From Basidiobolus ranarum (taxonomy: Eukaryota; Basidiobolomycota; Basidiobolomycetes; Basidiobolales), in the NCBI GenBank assembly GCA_040143965.1, contig JASJQH010000169.1, positions 1 to 23,310 on the forward strand: a stretch of DNA of 23,310 bases, given 5' to 3'. Positions 1 through 9,937 of the stretch are shown piece after piece. The notes below the pieces were generated by a model. That model was not told the DNA's origin, did no database searches, and saw only the letters and a list, made by a program, of their open reading frames with translations. Within the stretch, counting starts at the first letter, position 1; every line of letters starts with the position of its first letter. Made by a program: the position numbers and the translations under genes.

Positions 1-1306
1 CTTAAAACGACTTTTTTGAATGGTGAGCTTGCTGAGGAGATCTATATGGGCCAGCCAGATGGATTTGTGGATCCAGAAAACCCTAAAAAAGCTTGCAGAC
101 TTGGGAAAACACTCTAATGCCTGAAACAATCTCCAAGAGCTTGGAATAGCAAGATAGATGCTTTTTTGGAAATACTCAAATTCCAAAAGAGTAATGCTGA
201 CTATAGTGTCTACATCAAGCCAGATAAGACAAACCCAGTTTTATTAGCCTTATATATAGATGACCTTATTATAGTAACCAATGACTTGGAGATTTTGGAG
301 AAAACCAAATCCGGCTTATCTGCCAAATTCAAAATGACTGATCTTGGTGAACTAATGTACTATCTTGGAATCCAAATTAAGATAGATAGAACTAGCAAGA
401 CAATAACTTTAAATCAGTCTAAGTACATCCTAGATATACTAAAGAAGTTTAAAATGGAAGAATGTAATCCAGCATCTACCCCAATGGAGACAAATCTTGA
501 CTTGACCAAAAATGGCTCAAATCAGATGTTTTTGGATTCAAATGAAAGCCAGAAATACCCTTATCAATCTATAATTGGTAGTTTGATGTATACCATGGTT
601 GGAACATTGCCAGACATTGCTTATTCTGTGGGAGTTATATGCCAATATCTTAAAAATTATGGATCTGATCAAATCATAGCAGTTAAGTGTGTTTTCAGAT
701 ATTTGAAAGGTACTGTGGATCTATGCTTAAAAAACACATATTCTGGATCAAACTTTGATCTGATAGGATATTTGGATGCAAGCTGGGGAAGAGATATTGA
801 AGACTGGAGATCTACAATAGGATACTTATTTCTTTGCTGTAATGGAGCTATTTCTTGGAATTCAAAGAAACAACCTACCATTGCACTTTCAGCAACGGAA
901 GCTGAGCATATGGCTTCCTGTGATTTGGGTTATTCTCAAAATTCACCAACTACAATATTTCAAGATAATCAAAGTTGTATCAAATTAGCTAAAAAACCTA
1001 TGTTTCATAATAGAAGCAAACATATAGATATTAAGCATCACTACATTAGAAAGACTATAGAGAATAAGTTTATTGACTTAATTTATTGTTCTACAGAAGA
1101 CATGATTGCTGATATATTAACCAAACCTTTAGCTACACAGAAATTTGAGAAACTTTGACCTTTATTAGGATTAGTTTATATGACTATTTAGTTAAGGGAG
1201 AGTGTTGAAATTAGCTTTGCCTAAGCACCTATATAGTCATATGTAGCTTAGTACTTAGTTATCTTATATTTCACTAAGATATTATCCATTATTCTCAATT
1301 GGAATT
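1..1306 (+). mobile_element. Ty1/copia retrotransposon relic, end of pol plus start of 3' LTR
   Basis: This is the downstream end of a copia-family pol gene, cut by the left window edge. The reverse transcriptase part runs to about 600 and shows the LYIDDLIIV catalytic box with its two aspartates. The RNase H part (about 760-1158) shows YLDASWG, LSATEAEHM, FQDNQSC and the terminal ADILTKPL signature of copia elements. A purine-rich tract near 1193-1201 looks like the polypurine tract, and the LTR would begin with TGTTGAAATTAG at 1202. The element is broken, with about two or three breaks in the visible part. I judge it moderately old: the reading frame is still largely recognisable, but the LTR-like copy nearby differs at roughly a quarter of positions by eye. 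Family assignment is firm; the outer end of the LTR is not resolved. Confidence 0.9.
1202..1306 (+). repeat. LTR-like repeat, copy 1
   Basis: The stretch starts TGTTGAAATTAG directly after the purine-rich tract of the copia relic. It matches 2276-2380 in the same orientation. Shared blocks include GTTGAAATTA, CACCTAT-TAGTCATAT, GCTTAGTA-TTAGTTAT and TATTCTCAA. Similarity fades after about 1306, so the true LTR end is uncertain. Confidence 0.65.
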
Positions 1307-1912
1307 TACATGGATTATTTTTACCAATTTAGAAGTTCTCAGATATATAGATTTTTCAAACTTGTGCTAGATGCCCCAAACTTTGCACACATGTTCCTGG
1401 GACCTTAGGTAACACATTCTACATGTTTGTTTGCTTATATCTTGACAAAACTATAAATGTCAACTTTCTACTCAATAAATCAATAAGTGAAACCACCAAT
1501 TCCTCTAATTCTCCAAACTGCTTCCAACAAGCTCCCAAATACTTTTACACTGACAAGATTTACACAAACACATCTATTGAAGAATATTTTTGTGATAAAT
1601 TAAATCAACAAAGGCACATTATTGGAGGATTCCACCCACATTGGAAAAAAATACCAGTAGGAATATACTGAATGAATGATGGATTTCTTTTAAGTTGTTG
1701 ATACAATATAATATAGGAGATGTTAGTCTTCATCCAAGGACTCACTGCTCCATAGAAGAGTGGCTAAATCTTGACAGAATATAATGAATAAAATCCAAAG
1801 TATTTTCATCAAAATCCCTGCAAATAGATGGGACTTTTGTTTCCCTTCCATAAAGTGGATCTAAGGGTATTAAGTATAATCAGCTTAAATGAGATCATAA
1901 CTTGTTTTCTGC
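1307..1912. other. No supported gene; probably decayed element or intergenic DNA
   Basis: This stretch lies between the LTR-like repeat and the minus-strand copia fragment. An 82-codon open frame at 1423-1671 (+) has no recognisable domain, and its composition (Asn, Tyr, Lys rich) is what AT-rich non-coding DNA gives. It may be LTR remainder or sequence flanking an old insertion. Confidence 0.4.
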
Positions 1913-2290
1913 CTAGAGATACATTCTGTGTATGTCTATACAAATATAAGTGAATTGGATCCAATATATTGATTTAGAACAGAGTTCTTGAATATTAGAT
2001 GATTGCCCAATATATGTTGAATCTATACAGCCCAAACAAATTTCTACATTGGTTGCAAGTTCAACTTGAATTCTAGAACTTAGATCCTTTTTAATCATTT
2101 TGCTATAATAATCAAATCCAACATAGTTAAATCTCTTGAGCCAAAATTGGATAGCTTCTTGCTTGGAATAGCTTATACTTGCATATGAACCATTTTGATT
2201 CAATATCAGTTTGTATAAGTTCTGATCCCTTTCTCTCAAAACCAAATAGTTCCCATTTTGATTGACAATGATGAAGTTGAAATTAACCAA
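1913..2290 (-). mobile_element. Copia relic, fragment with GAG-pre-integrase-like region
   Basis: The minus-strand translation contains FWLKRFNYVGFDYYSKMI, then a VEICLGCIDS stretch. This resembles the copia region before the integrase: a W(H)xRxGHxG(Y) segment, MIKK, then a CxxC pair near EICxxC. It lies in the orientation opposite to the pol relic at 1-1158, so it comes from a separate insertion or a rearranged copy. It is a broken, isolated fragment. The call rests on pattern resemblance by eye. Confidence 0.6.
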
Positions 2291-2380
2291 GCTTAAACAC
2301 CTATGTAGTCATATAATGCTTAGTATTTAGTTATTTCATATTTTACTAAAATATCCCCCCCTATTCTCAATGGAAAGTTA
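2276..2380 (+). repeat. LTR-like repeat, copy 2
   Basis: This is a direct repeat of 1202-1306, starting GTTGAAATTAACC, at roughly three-quarters identity by eye. It abuts the minus-strand copia fragment and has no adjacent pol of its own on the + strand. It could be a solo LTR, or an LTR left by nested insertions. Confidence 0.6.
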
Positions 2381-2763
2381 ATTTGGAAGAAGGGTCATAA
2401 ATATTCCTTAGTACTGTTAATAATAAATTTAATTTCAAGACCTAAGTATTTTATTTGGATTATGAAGTTCATTCAAGTTGATAGTAATCCAATAATAATG
2501 CAATCACATGAATGGTTTGAAATAGGTTGGTTACCATATTGAGCCTGGATGACACAAATCAATACAATGCATCTTCTGATGATTAGCATCACATACATAA
2601 CAAACACATTTATTAAGCATAATTCATTACTAGTCCCCCTATACACCCATTTACGTAACCGATCGAGAGTAGAGGGAAATAGGGAAGAATAGGGGGGATT
2701 GGGTGAATCGTAGTAATAAAATGAGGAACGGAGGGGTGGGAGTTCAAAAAGGGGATAAGCGAA
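2381..2763. other. Intergenic; 3' flank of RAB11
   Basis: AT-rich sequence between the repeat and the RAB11 stop codon. I see no gene and no further repeat match. The part near 2600-2763 probably holds the RAB11 3' UTR, read right to left. Confidence 0.5.
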
Positions 2764-3748
<985 letters not shown>

Positions 3749-3907
3749 GTTTAAAAGTTAAGGGTATATGCTTCAGATGAATGTTGTTACATTATTTATC
3801 TAGTACAGTGACCGTAATCCAAATGACCCAATCATGTAGATTGTACGCATGAAGTAACCAGATGAGTAAATGCAGTGAAATTAATTCAACGAGATTTATT
3901 TTAATAT

Positions 3908-5235
3908 TTAGAATTCTGGACATTTCCAAATTTTGATGGTTTTATCAAAGCCAGCACTAACCAAAACATCCAACTTCTGGTCATAATGAAGGGAACGAAT
4001 AACACCGGTATGTCCAGCTAACGTAGCTAAAATCTTGGATGATTTAACCTCAATGCATCGGATTTTCCAATCATCCCCGGTAGCAAAGAAATATTTACCA
4101 GAGGGGTGCCACGCGTGTCTAGGATTAGAGTACTCGTCATGAGGTATCCCATAGAAATTCCGGGGTTGAATTGATGATTTCACCCGGAACAAGATTGCTC
4201 TACCGGAGCGATCGTCGGTAGAGCAGAGCAAATAACGACCATCGGGAGATATGGAAAGATCCATAGGAGTGAAGGACACCCAGTCGTCTCCATTGGAGTT
4301 CATGTTGTATTTCTCATACTCCAAGCTCTCGAGATTTATATAATAAAGGTAGTTGTCTTCACGAACACCGACTACTACGTAGCTTGAGTCAAGCATGAAA
4401 GCCAATGATTCCACGTATCCACGGAAATAGAAGGTTTTGACCAGCTCGTAAACCGGCAGTCCGTTCTCATCCTTCTTGACTGCTTTGTAGATATTAAATG
4501 TCTTGTCATATGAACATGAGGCAAAGTAGTTTCCATCGGGTGAAAATCTTACTCTAACAACGTATTTGGTGTGATTCTTAAAGCTCTGCAATATATCGTT
4601 GGTCTCAATGTCTACCAATTGCACTGTTTGATCCATACCTCCAGAGAGCAACACCTTACGATGGATAGGGTGAAAGTCAGTAGTTAAGATGGCTGCGTCA
4701 TGATGGGTGAGAAGGTTGAGTATCTGCTCGTTTTCATAGTTGGTAAGCTTAATACTAAGATCTGTAGAGCCCGACACAACAGTAGCCTGTTCAGTACCAT
4801 CATCTTGTGGTACGTGAAGAATTTGCGCAGTAAGAATGTTCCCACTATGAATGGTATCGAAAGACTTGGCTAATACCGTAGGAAAATGGCCATCTCCAGC
4901 TTCGTCGAGTACTTTGTCCACATCTCTACAACAAACATATTTAAATAAATTAGTACAACATATAGAAGAGTGTAGACATATGGATAGGAAGGTGAGTATT
5001 ACCTTTCCTCTGCCACTTTTTTCAACTTTTCTTCCAACCCGGCATTGAGAGAATCGTCAACGATAGAAATTAAAGACGTGCTAAGAATCTTTGGAGCGTC
5101 CTTATCTTCTTCAATCTGAGTTAGAAAATAACTGGCCTCTTGGCGGAAGTTTTCAAGAGTATCAGTGTATCCTTGAGCTTCTAGAAAATGAGCGACCAGC
5201 GCATGAGTGTACAGTAAGCTTCCCAACCTTTCCAT
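3908..5235 (-). CDS. LisH-domain WD40-repeat protein
   Basis: Two exons (5003-5235 and 3908-4925) join as GAG-GAA-AG|A-GAT, giving 416 residues. The N terminus carries a LisH dimerisation motif (about residues 4-38: LLYTHALVAHFLEAQGYTDT then LENFRQEA). A short charged linker follows, then a WD40 propeller covering most of the rest. Blades are visible at VVSGSTDLSIKL, LLSGGMDQTVQLVD, FASCSYDKTFNIYK, FFATGDDWKIRCIE and VSAGFDKTIKIWK, ending six residues later. LisH plus WD40 proteins are usually scaffolds or adaptors that dimerise. I cannot match this one to LIS1, SMU1 or WDR26 with certainty: it has no CTLH motif that I can see, and it is shorter than SMU1. Partner and process are unknown. Confidence 0.9.
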
Positions 5236-5275
5236 TGTTTCTCAAGTAATACTGTACACTGTGAAAATCGTAAGC

Positions 5276-5283
5276 TTTATATA
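5276..5283 (-). promoter_or_regulatory. TATA box of the LisH-WD40 gene
   Basis: TATATAAA on the minus strand, about 41 bases upstream of the ATG at 5235. This would allow only a very short 5' leader. Position and sequence fit a TATA element; no other support. Confidence 0.45.
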
Positions 5284-5633
5284 TAACTGAATTTGAGTGA
5301 TTATTGAGTAACATGCATGCATGAAATTTATTGGAAAGTTCGATTTATTCGAATTCGTCACAAATGGTAGCATTTATGCAGCCTTAATTGATACTCTTTC
5401 AAAAGCAGTTTATTCGAAAAAGTGGCATGAATATTTAGGACACAATAATATATTTTGAACCGGTCAATGTAAAGAATCAAGAAGGACACGACAGAAGCAC
5501 TTGTTACCTGTTGATAGAACAAGGCTATTTGAATGTGGGTAATGATGATGTTTCTGTCGAGTAAGTAATGGCTGGAGTAGAGGCAATGTTCTATTCATAG
5601 TGATAGGGGAAATGTTTGTTATTAATCTTAACT
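5284..5633. other. Intergenic between the LisH-WD40 promoter and the Ser-rich gene
   Basis: AT-rich and without open frames or repeats that I can support. It must hold the remaining promoter of the LisH-WD40 gene and the 3' UTR of the secreted Ser-rich gene. Confidence 0.5.
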
Positions 5634-7196
5634 TTAAAATCCTAATTTACTTGCTACACTTGATCCAAGGCCTGATGCCGCATTGCTTAGGGTCGAACCC
5701 CAGCTAGAACCACTTGATCCAGATGCATCAGAACCGTAGGGATCGCTGGAACTATACGAGCTCGACATATCTGAACCATACTTGCTTGATCCGGATGTCT
5801 TTTTACTGGACCCGGCGGTACTACTAGCTGCGCTACCAGTGGTACTAGACCCTGTATAATCATATGGATCAGTTGTTGAGCTAGATTTCTTACTACCATA
5901 GCTACCCGATGAGCTAGAACTAGAGCCAGACGAAGCTGATCCCAGATCACTGCTGTAGGGATCTGAAGATTTTTTGCTGGATCCATAGCTAGAACCGGAG
6001 GAACTGGACTCACTACTGTATGGATCTGAGGATTTCTTGCTGGATCCATAGCTAGAGCTAGAGGAACTGGATTCGCTACTGTATGGATCTGAAGATTTCT
6101 TGCTGGATCCGTAGCCAGAAGAAGAGCCAGAGCTAGACCCAGTGTCACTGCTGTACGGGTCAGAAGATTTCTTACTTGAACCTGAGCCTGACCCGAACAG
6201 ACTAGAGAGGTAGCCACTTCCGCTGGACTTTTTCTTGGAGCTACCACCAGATGAATAATCTCCAGAGCCTGAATCACTACCTGAGCCTCCCCATAAGCTA
6301 GAGAAATATCCTTTATCTTTTGAGCCAGTAGATTTATCCTTGGAGCTACCATAACTGGATGAGCCTGCGGAGCTACTACTACTGGAATCGCCAGATCCCC
6401 CAAATAGACTAGATAAATAACCACCCGATTTTCCTGAGGCGCTACTTGAACTAGAACTACCTAAGTCACCAGCAGAGGAGCTTGTAGAAGCTGAGGAACT
6501 GCTAGTAGAGGTCGTACCATTTTTTTTACCTTTTTTGTGCTTACCGTAAGGAGAGGAATACGTATCACCATAAGGATCTGAACCAGAACCGTAGCTATCA
6601 GTAGTAGACGTAGAGTAAGGATCTTTAGTGGATGAAGTTGAATCACCGAATAAAGACCAACCACTACCACTGGTAGACTTAGATTTAGTCGGTTTAGGCT
6701 TTGGCTTATGTTCAGTAGCAATGCAGTCGCCTTCGCAATCACTTTTGAACTCTTGCTTGGGTAGACCTTTTTTAGCATCGTCATAACCCTTAGTATACCA
6801 TTTCTTACGGGAAAGTCTTAGCCCATCTTTGTACCCATTATCCCATTCATTATCTTCTTCGCAGTCGGAGGTATCGCTTTCTGCTTCAGACTCGTATTCT
6901 GACTCACAATCTTCTTCGTCCGAGCTTCCTTCACTGTCGTCACCACATCCGTCGTCACATACTACTTTGTTTGTTCCAGTAGGTGTAGACTTGCCAACAC
7001 TTTTGGTTTCCACGCCAGCGAGTGCAGAACTGCTAGAACCAGATTTACCGTATCCAGAACTGGAAGCGGATGAAGCACTGGAACTAACGCTGTCACTGGG
7101 CTTAGTGTAACCATATTCAGAAGGTACCGGCATAGCCACATTGGAGGAGATCAAACATAATAGGAGCAAAGCAACGGGGACGGATTTGTACATCAT
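5634..7196 (-). CDS. Secreted serine-rich modular protein, paralogue A
   Basis: Uninterrupted 520-residue protein of unrecognised family. Residues 1-21 are a signal peptide (VALLLLCLISSNVA), with likely cleavage before MPVPSEYG. Residues 75-112 are acidic and hold Cys80, Cys84, Cys97 and Cys112. Then come WDNGYKDGL (118-126), GYDDAKKG (137-144) and a second Cys pair DCEGDC (153-158). The rest is Ser/Gly/Tyr/Lys low complexity: GY(L/F)SSL(F/W)G at 259-266, 296-303 and 328-335, several SSKKSSDPYSS repeats (339-417), and a tail from Trp499 to Phe520 beginning WGSTLSNAASG. There is no GPI signal or membrane helix at the end, so it is probably secreted or wall-associated. The same motif order occurs in the gene at 20309-21451. 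Function is unknown; a structural, adhesive or matrix role is only an inference from composition. Confidence 0.85.
   Translation of the reverse strand: MMYKSVPVALLLLCLISSNVAMPVPSEYGYTKPSDSVSSSASSASSSGYGKSGSSSSALAGVETKSVGKSTPTGTNKVVCDDGCGDDSEGSSDEEDCESEYESEAESDTSDCEEDNEWDNGYKDGLRLSRKKWYTKGYDDAKKGLPKQEFKSDCEGDCIATEHKPKPKPTKSKSTSGSGWSLFGDSTSSTKDPYSTSTTDSYGSGSDPYGDTYSSPYGKHKKGKKNGTTSTSSSSASTSSSAGDLGSSSSSSASGKSGGYLSSLFGGSGDSSSSSSAGSSSYGSSKDKSTGSKDKGYFSSLWGGSGSDSGSGDYSSGGSSKKKSSGSGYLSSLFGSGSGSSKKSSDPYSSDTGSSSGSSSGYGSSKKSSDPYSSESSSSSSSYGSSKKSSDPYSSESSSSGSSYGSSKKSSDPYSSDLGSASSGSSSSSSGSYGSKKSSSTTDPYDYTGSSTTGSAASSTAGSSKKTSGSSKYGSDMSSSYSSSDPYGSDASGSSGSSWGSTLSNAASGLGSSVASKLGF
5946..6188 (-). repeat. In-frame tandem repeat coding SSKKSSDPYSS units
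   Basis: About four units of roughly 63-87 bases, each coding SSKKSSDPYSS followed by a variable Ser/Gly/Tyr spacer. A degenerate further unit lies downstream (SKKSSSTTDPY). At the DNA level the units share GGATCCATAGCTAGA-like and GTATGGATCTGA-like blocks, so unequal exchange could change copy number. Confidence 0.85.
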
Positions 7197-7368
7197 AATA
7201 AATCGATATATTTATGTGAATATAGATTTAAGTGTAAGTTGGAAGTGGGTGAAGGTTCTCTAGTTTGCAGATAGGGACTTGACAAACAAAAAGAGATCGA
7301 TAGTAGTCAGGTCGACTTTGAATGGGAAGTGAGTAGTTGGGTGTAGATCCAATGGGATTTGATGACTT

Positions 7369-7376
7369 CTTATATA
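7369..7376 (-). promoter_or_regulatory. TATA box of secreted Ser-rich gene A
   Basis: TATATAAG on the minus strand, about 173 bases upstream of the ATG at 7196. It would give a leader near 140 bases. No other gene start lies nearby, so assignment to paralogue A is reasonable. Confidence 0.4.
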
Positions 7377-7618
7377 CTGACAGAAAACACTCATGAAACA
7401 TTTAATTCTTCCCCTTTCTGACACCTGCTTTTCTCCTGATACATGATGAATGTATACTTGCATCAAACTCTGTTTGACAGTATTTGGAATGGTAAGATAA
7501 ACCACTCAAACTCTCCGGTATCACACCAACTTGTACATCGTTTTAGAATCTTAGTTTCTGTATTGAAATCTTTTTATTTGCACTTGCACTTGCATTTATA
7601 TATGAAAGTGCCAACAAT

Positions 7619-9400
7619 TTATGCCATCATAACCGGCAATACTTGATACAAAAAGGCCGTCAAAGCCACTATCAATGCGATAATAATGGCTAGATTGATG
7701 TTCAACGGGATACCTAGAAAGAGCAGTTAGGGTTAGGGTTAGGATCAGGATTAGGTTTGATGTAAGGGTGAGTTTTCAATACCTTTGGGCCATGTATCTG
7801 GAATCTCGATTACTCGACATGTATTATCTACGGAGCCACTGACCAAGAGCGTGGAGTCTTGGTTGAAACTAAGACTAGTCACTGGAAATCCATGGGCTGA
7901 AGGAACAACCATCAATGTCTAGGAGAAGCATATTAGTGCATTTGAACCATAGGGTCCTATATTCAGATAAACTAACCCTTAGGGTATGTGCATCACAAAT
8001 GACAATCGACAAATCAGAAGTTCCCAAGGCCAGCAGTTTTCCATCGTTACTAACAGAAAGCGGATTAGTCTAGTTGTCAAGTCAGGCCATTCGATCAAAA
8101 ATAGAAAATAATACCTTATGCAGAATGAGGTGACAGGCTTACGGCTTACAGGGCAATTGGCAAGCTTGTCCCAAGAATGAGTGTCCCATTTAGTCACAAA
8201 GGCTCTATTGCGAGACTTCGTGTTGACCACTGAATAAAGGTATCCTTTCGTGGTATTTCTTCCGAATCTACAAGTGCATGTCACAGATAGTCATTTTAGC
8301 AGGTGATTCTTAGCTGTCCTAAAGATACCATGGTGTTTAGCTTACCTACACGCCCGAAACAAGCAAACATCGGACTTGTTCCTAACAGGATTTTCGATTG
8401 TTTGGATGATGGAGCCGTTGCTAGCAGAGAGCACTCGAAGCTCGGTTTGTGTGATCACTACAATCTGATGATAAGTTCTTGTTAGGGCTATAATAGCCAT
8501 GGCGATAATGCCGAGAAAGAAGTATTACCTGCTTGCCCAAAGAATCAAAGTCTGCATCCAAGACTTCTTTTTGATCCCAATTAACTGGGCCAAAGGCTGC
8601 TTTCATAGAGGGATATTTCAATAAAGTGATCTTGATTATATAAAAATCAGCTATCAAGAAAGAATAAATGCATGAATGCGTGCTATATAGTGTTGTATTT
8701 ACCTCTCCATTTGTAGTGCAACTAATTATTTCCTTTCCTTCGGGGCTGAACCTAGCTACTTTCTGATAAGCTCATTAGGATTAGGGCTAATTGCCAATCA
8801 TGTATAGGACGACATGATAAGCTTACTTGATAGTGTTCGGAACTTTCCGAACTCATCGTTTGAGCAGTTGCTTTAGGTGTAATTCTAGTACATTGAGATA
8901 CTTAGTATTGAGCTAGTAGAGATACGTATACAGTAATTCACTCACTTGTCGTCTTCGTAGGAGAATATACGACAATTCTCATTTTCTCCAGCCTTAATTT
9001 TCTCTTCTGAGCTATTTATACCACAAACTAAAGCTTTTTTCTATCACACATGAAAAGTAAAGATTTAGTAAGTTCCAAATATATATACCAAAGGTACACT
9101 TACCTGTGGATGGACTGAAAGACACATTGGAGCATCTTCATCTTTATCTAAGGTAATCTCTTGTGATAGCTTGAATTTCTTGTCTTTCAGATCTACATCA
9201 TACATAGACTTGATATACAAATAGGTCAACTTCAGGAACCATATACAGATTAGAAAGAGTGTTAAACATACGATCTTGTTTTTCACGCCACTTCTACCGG
9301 CCCCACCTCCACCAGCAATTATGAGCTTGTCATCAAGAGAAAAAGAGACAGCATAGACCGGAAAACCTATTGAGGATACGAAAGTGTTGGTTTGAACCAT
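7619..9400 (-). CDS. SEC12: Sec12/PREB-type guanine nucleotide exchange factor for Sar1
   Basis: Sec12 sits in the ER membrane and loads Sar1 with GTP, starting COPII coat assembly. I build eleven exons: 9272-9400, 9104-9208, 8946-9040, 8827-8884, 8703-8762, 8529-8630, 8346-8464, 8115-8267, 7977-8049, 7783-7918 and 7619-7713, in frame throughout and giving 374 residues. The K-loop stretch AGGGGAGRSGVKNKI (29-43) is the Sec12/PREB signature in the first blade. Later blades show VARFSPEGKEIISCTTNGE, NDGKLLALGTSDLSIVICD and LSFNQDSTLLVSGSVDNTCR. The last exon encodes one membrane helix (INLAIIIALIVALTAFLYQV) and only a few lumenal residues, as in animal PREB; yeast Sec12 has a longer lumenal tail. 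Ten introns in 1.8 kb is dense. The start is the first ATG before the conserved IGFPVYAVSF. Confidence 0.93.
7726..7755 (+). repeat. Telomere-like TTAGGG run inside the last SEC12 intron
   Basis: The + strand reads two full TTAGGG units and a partial third, followed by two degenerate copies (TCAGGA, TTAGG). It lies in the intron at 7714-7782. Read on the gene's strand this is CCTAACCCTAACCCTAAC just before the pyrimidine tract and AG, so it supplies three CTAAC branch-site-like motifs. Confidence 0.8.
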
Positions 9401-9937
9401 TTGACCAAGCTAACGTCTACTGTTGAGTGAACTTAGCAACTTGATTGATAGGGGTGAAAACCGGCTAAATATAAGCGCATGTATATCAATTTGTCAACTT
9501 AATAGCTCAATAATTTCAATCCCTTGGATTTGCCTCACTTTGGTCACTAAATCATCCTTTTTTAGTAGTATATAAGTTGCTCACTTTTAACGTGCAAAAT
9601 AAGTTAGGTTGTACTAAATTGACATTACAACTTAAGCCAAAGCTACACAAGCTACACCCTCCAAAGATTTATTCAAGAATTACAAAGGGTGTACTCAATG
9701 TATACGTGAGGAGAGTATTTTGGGATAATACGAAAAGAATTTCAGTATTACAGTTTGTTCCTTCTCTCCCCTTCAGAAACAAAAGGATTCACATGAGAAA
9801 AAAGAGTAAAAGTAGGTGAAAATCCAAATTTTAGAAGAAGACCAGATGATGAGTATGATTAGAGGGAATTCTTTTGGTGTATATCACACGCTTAGGATTG
9901 GTATTCAACTTGGTGATTGCTTTCGATTTGGATCTCT
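9401..9937. other. Intergenic between SEC12 and gamma-adaptin genes
   Basis: An 80-codon open frame at 9577-9819 (+) is Lys/Arg rich and matches nothing I know. It lacks an obvious promoter and lies where the SEC12 promoter and the gamma-adaptin 3' UTR must fall, so I do not call it. Confidence 0.5.

Noticed and set aside
1423-1671. 82-codon + strand open frame beside the copia remains
   Set aside because: No match to copia proteins or to any domain I know. It is likely chance in AT-rich DNA.
5946-6188. Regularly spaced repeats, considered as a CRISPR-like or satellite array
   Set aside because: The units are in frame inside a coding region, vary by synonymous and spacer changes, and belong to a eukaryotic secreted protein.
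5687-6424. Long minus-strand frame of 245 codons inside the Ser-rich gene
   Set aside because: It is the alternative frame of a Ser-codon-rich repeat region, with a Val/Leu/Pro/Ala product that mirrors the Ser codons. The signal-peptide-bearing frame is the real one.
9577-9819. 80-codon basic open frame between SEC12 and gamma-adaptin genes
   Set aside because: No recognisable domain or promoter. It lies where the SEC12 promoter and gamma-adaptin 3' UTR must be.
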